Shown piece by piece: positions 59,348-64,000 of a DNA stretch of 64,000 bases. The stretch covers positions 14,506,009 through 14,570,008 of the forward strand of contig NC_063442.1 of NCBI RefSeq assembly GCF_020379485.1, in the 5' to 3' direction. The DNA comes from Brassica napus. Lineage: Eukaryota; Streptophyta; Magnoliopsida; Brassicales; Brassicaceae. The notes beneath the pieces were generated by a model. That model did no database searches. It was given only the letters and a program-made list of their open reading frames with translations, and was not told the DNA's origin. Each line of letters starts with the position of its first letter. Position 1 is the stretch's first letter. The position numbers and the translations under genes are program-made.

Positions 59348-62300
59348 ATGACACTGGAAGCTTTATCATCAAACGGTCTCTTAAACTTTGTTCTATCCGA
59401 GACTCTTTCACCAACCTCAGAAAATGACATCATCGATCTCGAGCCACCGCTAGAAAATGACATCATCGTCTCCAAGAACACAGTTCCAGTGATATCTCAT
59501 CAAGAACCATCGTCACGGCAACTACCACCGGCAAGAAGTGGGAAGAAGCGGAAGTGGAGGAAGCCTAGGGTGTGCAAAAACGAAGAAGAAGCTGAGAATC
59601 AACGAATCACTCACATCGCCGTAGAAAGAAATCGAAGAAGACAGATGAATCAACATCTCTCTGCCTTAAGATCTCTCATGCCTCAGCCTTTTGCTCAGAA
59701 GGTCAATTGCTAATATAATATATTAAATTTTCTTGTGCTTTCAAAAATATATTTTAAATTTTCTTAGAATATCAACAAAGGTTTCAATTTTATGGAAAGC
59801 CCATTATAAGGGCATGATTAACCTTAACTCTTATCTTTTAGCCGGGATTGTTAACTCATTTTTTTGTTTTTTGTTTTTTTTTTTACATTTTTCAACTAAA
59901 AGACGACTTTTATATATCTTATTTAAGAGATGGTTCTTACTTTTTCTTATTTAAAACCTAATAAAAGTTAAGAACAAGTTAAAAATCCCAGTTAAGACTG
60001 AAGTTAATCATGGTTTAAGTTTTTTATTTTTTTTATTTCTATTGGTTTCTAATTTTATGAAAATTAATTCTTGTAAAAGGTGTAAGATTTTTAATTGAGT
60101 TTCAATATTTATGGAAAATTATTTGAAAGGGAATAAAACCTTTGATTTTGTGAATCAATTGTATGGCGAGATTTTTTAAGGTTTAAATTTTCATTTTTGG
60201 TTGTTATATGCCTATTATTTACTTGTATGCATATTATTTTTATGCGCTTTTATTTTTTAATGAAAGGGCGATCAAGCTTCAATAGTTGGTGGAGCCATAG
60301 ATTTTATCAAAGAACTTGAACAACAATTACTATCTCTTGAAGCTCAAAAGCTTCAAAAGGCTCAAACAAACCAGACGGTTAGTTCTTCAACAAGTCAAGA
60401 GTCTTACGGCGAACAGGAGAATGGCCATAAACCATGTTCGCTATCCCTCTCACACTTCTTTCTCCACTCTTACGACCCAAGCCAGGAGAATAAAGTTGGC
60501 ACAACAAGCTCCGTGAGAACCGCTATGGAAGATCTCGAAGTGACCCTAATCGAAACTCATGCTAACATAAAAATCTTGTCGAGAAGAAGAGGTTTCCGAT
60601 GGATAACGGTGGCCACCACCGGGCCACCACAACTTTCCAAGCTGATGGCTGCCTTAGAATCACTCTCCCTCTCCGTGCTTCACCTCAGTGTAACAACATT
60701 GGACACTTTTGCTATCTACTCCATCAGCACTAAGGTATTTAATAAAACCCTATCATCTTAACCGAACTTAACGGGACTAAGCATAATTAGTTCAACACAA
60801 ATTTAGTGGAATTTCGGTTAAATTTTTTTTTGGGCATACATGTGTTACTTCACTCTTAAGTATTTTGGTAAATATGTATCACCCTTGGACATACATGTGT
60901 TATTTCACTATATCAGCATATGGTATTAGAACTCTTTCATCATCGTATATATAAACTCTAAACCGGACTAGACCGGATTTATTCTATAACTATTTGAAGG
61001 ATACCTGTAATGGAATTAGAGCTCGACAGCACATCATGAAGGCCTGGGCATTCGGTTTTTGATTCGGTTCTAGAGATATAGGAACCATTCGGTTATCTAT
61101 GAAATTCGGTTGGGGTTTGGTTCGATTATTTCGGTTTTCGGTACGATTTGGGTAACAATTATAAGAACCGGCTAATATACAATAAACTTTTGGTTCCGAT
61201 TCGGTTCCGGTTTTCCGGTATTTGTAGATATCCAAGTGGTCGAAAACAGATCTTTTCAGGTTTTTAAATTAATAAATCGGGAAATCCGGATAAATTTTAA
61301 TATTTTGGATAAAACGGTTCGGGTATTTCAGTTTTTAGGTTAATTCATACAATTTTAAATTTTTTAAATAAATATTATTTGGATAATTTGGTTTATAAGT
61401 AATATTTTAGAATATTTTTTAATTTTAATACTATATATAATTACTATTTTTAGATATATAAATTGTATTTCAGATATTTGGGTATCCATTCGGTTTTTGG
61501 TTCGGTTTTGGTTTTTCGGTTATAAAAATATAGGAATCGTTCGATATTTTTGAATTTTGGTTCGGTTTCGTGTTCGGTCTTTTTGGTTTGGTTCAGCTTC
61601 GGTTTTTGATTCTCGATTTTTATGCCCATGCATGAACGGTCAGAGAACAGAGAGAAGAATCACTGAACATGAATGTCTACGAAGTACGAACTCTTAGGAG
61701 GGGTTATTGGGAAATGAATTTGTATAGAGTTTGTGAATTTTAATAGCTGATAGATTTTAAGAGTTATGTGGATCGTGAAAATTTATAAACATTGACTGAT
61801 GAATTTGATCATAAATTTTTTGGATTAGTATAGATTTTCATGAATTTCTATTACCTATTTTTTATAATTCTTTTTTTAAAGTAAATATACAATTTATTTA
61901 TTTTCTAAATCATATAGCATTATTATTTATTTTTTCTTTCAAATTAAAAAGAAAAATAATAGTGACACATACAAAATTGGAATTTTTTTTTAAATAGCCA
62001 TTTAAAAGTTTTTGTAACAAAACGAACATTCAAAGAGAAAAATGACCAAAAACAATTTCATCAGAAAGGCAAAAGATGATTTTACCCCTTGTTTTATATA
62101 TATAAAAGTAATAAAATAATAAAAATTAAGAATAAATAATTTTCTTTAATAATTTTGAATTATATGTTTTCAAATTCAAACTTTTTAATAATTTTTATAA
62201 TTTTGAATTTTGTTTCCAAAATATTTTCTAAACTACGGATTGTTCGCGTAAACCAAGATTTGGCTCTCAAAGTTTCTTTTTGAAATTCAAAAAAAAATAA

Positions 62301-63121
62301 TTTGAAACTATTTTTAAATTACTAATATTTATTAATGTAATTATTAATATTTATATTCAAAAATGATAATTATTTATAAAGATATTTATATATTCTAAAA
62401 TGTAAAAGTATATAAATGTAATGAATTATAGTTTTGGACATATAATTTGGATTTAAGGTGCAATAGATATTTGGTAAGAATAGTTTTTTTGTTTTCTAGT
62501 TTTTTATCACATGGATCTTGAAAATCACAAGGTTACATATGATATTTTGAAAGATGAATCTTAAAAGTAAAAATGAATAGAATTCATTTCACATTAACAC
62601 TAGATTTTGTTAAAATTAGAGAATCAATAATAAGTAAATTTTCTGAATAACAATGGATTTGAATGAATTTTGAAATTTTTTAAAATAATAACAATGGATT
62701 CTACTAAAAATTTTGAAATCTAAAAATCAATAATAATAGAATCTCAAAATTTTCAAAATTCAGAGAATTTATTTACAAATAACCCTCTTAGCTAGATTTG
62801 GTCAAATATTTATTACCATACTCAGCGGAGCCCTTTTCTAGGGATTTTCACCCATCTCTAGAAAGAGGTTCAATTACTGCAACGTGAATATAATTATTTT
62901 TTTTCTTCCAAATTTTACATGATGTCATTTTTCTAGAGATAATTGTAAATTATATCATATTTTTTGGATTTTGAAAGGTGGAAGACAGTTGCCCGCTAAG
63001 TTCAGTAGATGACATTGCAGGAGCAGTTCATCAAATGCTAAGTATCATTGAAGAGGAGCCTTTTTGTTGTTCATTAGTACCAGAATTACCCTTTGGTTTC
63101 CCTTTTAATCACTCAAACTAG
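59348..63121 (+). CDS. bHLH071: Transcription factor bHLH071
   Basis: Exons 59348-59701, 60267-60734 and 62978-63121 join in phase into 321 aa. The basic region [13 protein letters not shown] has H89, E93 and R97, the G-box-binding set. Helix-loop-helix runs [13 protein letters not shown] to [21 protein letters not shown], crossing intron 1. A C-terminal ACT-like region follows ([20 protein letters not shown]). The family (subgroup Ia, with MUTE and FAMA) acts in nuclear gene control, including the stomatal lineage. It matches At5g46690. Both acceptors read AAAG rather than CAG. Intron 2 (2243 bp) holds a 588-bp TIR element. The TAG stop lies in a Helitron end, so the C-terminus may be shortened. 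Confidence 0.92.
61035..61638. mobile_element. TIR element with TTCGGTTT-rich body in bHLH071 intron 2
   Basis: CATGAAGG (61035-61042) and CATGAACG (61631-61638) flank a 588-bp insert with ends CCTGGGCATTCGG and, inverted, CATGGGCATAAAA. The body is full of TTCGGTTT/GGTTCGG motifs. The 8-bp duplication suggests hAT. No coding capacity. Confidence 0.6.
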
Positions 63122-64000
63122 GTAATAACCCGCACCTTGCGCGGAATGTGATTATTAGTTTTGTTATTTTTAATAAAAACACATTAAATCTGTTTAATTT
63201 GGATATCGGTTCGGTTTTAAGTTATTTTTTGGTTTTTAATCTTCTAAAATATAACCATTATTTTAAATTAATATTTATTTTGGGTTGTTTTGTTAGAATG
63301 TTTGATTTTTTAGTTTTTTGGTAAAAATCAAAAATTACTATTATTTGTTTATTTTCATGTTATAAATTTTAGATAATCGTCATGTCGAACCAATGGTTTC
63401 ATATCATAGTTTGTAAGTGGATAAGAGATCAAGAAAAAAAAAATTATTAAGACAAATCATTTCACTACAATTTGGTCGGTAGTGAAAGAATCATTAAGAA
63501 AAAAAATAGTTCAACTTTCAAAAAAAAAAATAGATACTTCAGTGGTGGTAAATACTTAGAAAGTGCTCACATTAAGGTGCACATGTATATGTATGTAAAA
63601 GTATATAAGAATAAATGACAAATATATAAAGATATTGTTAATTAATATTGAATGACATTTTTGTTCTAAATAATACATGAAAGATAAAATTAAAATTAAT
63701 TAAAAATTATAAAGGCCTTGACTTTAGTGAATTTTTTTCATATAAAGAAAAATCAATTGTATTCGTAAATAGAGGTGGACACAGATCGAATATCTGGGTA
63801 TTTGGAGGCATTCAAGTCGATTTAATCTTTAGCCACATGGATAGTCGGTGACTCTGATAACCGAAATGATTTAGAATTTGAAAGAATATCCTATTTGATC
63901 TGTAAATAAAATAAAATTTATAGAATAATTGAAAAATTTAATAATAACATTTTATTACAAAATAAAATATTATTTAACTTTTTAAACTTTAATACCTATT
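63118..64000 (-). mobile_element. Helitron 3' terminus, minus strand, running off the window
   Basis: On the plus strand, A is followed by CTAG (63118-63121), eight bases, then CCGCACCTTGCGCGG (63130-63144), a six-pair stem with one A-C mismatch and a CTT loop. This is the mirror image of a Helitron 3' end and matches that at 14609-14634 in layout. The 5' end is not in the window. The following sequence is AT-rich with TTCGGTTT motifs and no gene. Confidence 0.7.

Overview
The window is nuclear DNA of a Brassica-type crucifer (Brassica or a close relative). Its gene order and exon structures match Arabidopsis thaliana chromosome 5 around At5g46530-At5g46690. In order it carries an AWPM-19-like membrane protein (3' part only), ABCB7, remnants of the kinase gene BSK2, remnants of a NAC factor, AP2M, AHL8, an ATL-type RING-H2 gene and bHLH071. 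The Arabidopsis names come from memory of those proteins and their map order; no search was run.

Six protein genes have complete or near-complete, frame-consistent exon sets that I spliced by hand: ABCB7 (12 exons, 1234 aa, minus strand), a PMT14-like putative methyltransferase (5 coding exons, 626 aa), AP2M (13 exons, 438 aa), AHL8 (5 exons, 353 aa), the ATL gene (1 exon, 281 aa) and bHLH071 (3 exons, 321 aa). A tRNA-Cys(GCA) lies upstream of AP2M. The genes do not form a pathway; the block is a fractionated ancestral segment. The PMT14-like gene is of interest because the sister Arabidopsis segment on chromosome 4 has PMT14 close to ABCB9, so it may be an ancient duplicate kept here and lost in Arabidopsis.

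Most of the rest is transposon. From left to right: a small LTR element (7.4-8.7 kb); an 884-bp poly(A) retroposon (10.1-10.9 kb); a hAT-like MITE inside the PMT intron; a minus-strand Helitron carrying a broken aspartyl-protease fragment (14.6-17.4 kb); the decayed BSK2 gene, interrupted by MITEs, a 2.2-kb palindrome and a LINE fragment (20.8-25.4 kb); a Ty1/copia element sitting in the NAC remnant (25.7-31.0 kb); a plus-strand Helitron carrying pieces of a receptor-like cytoplasmic kinase and a plasma-membrane H+-ATPase (38.6-43.9 kb); a non-autonomous LTR element carrying pieces of an FAD oxidoreductase and of PSKR2, with a nearly fresh copia element nested inside it (49.8-57.3 kb); an Emigrant-like MITE; and a Helitron end fused to bHLH071.

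The most unusual observations are: about a dozen minute insertions made of little more than a poly(A) tail flanked by 9-18 bp target duplications; the apparent supply of the bHLH071 stop codon by a Helitron terminus; gene-fragment capture by both Helitrons and an LTR element; a tandem array of ~33-bp units, several of which can fold into hairpins; and a three-copy stem-loop with a compensatory base change.
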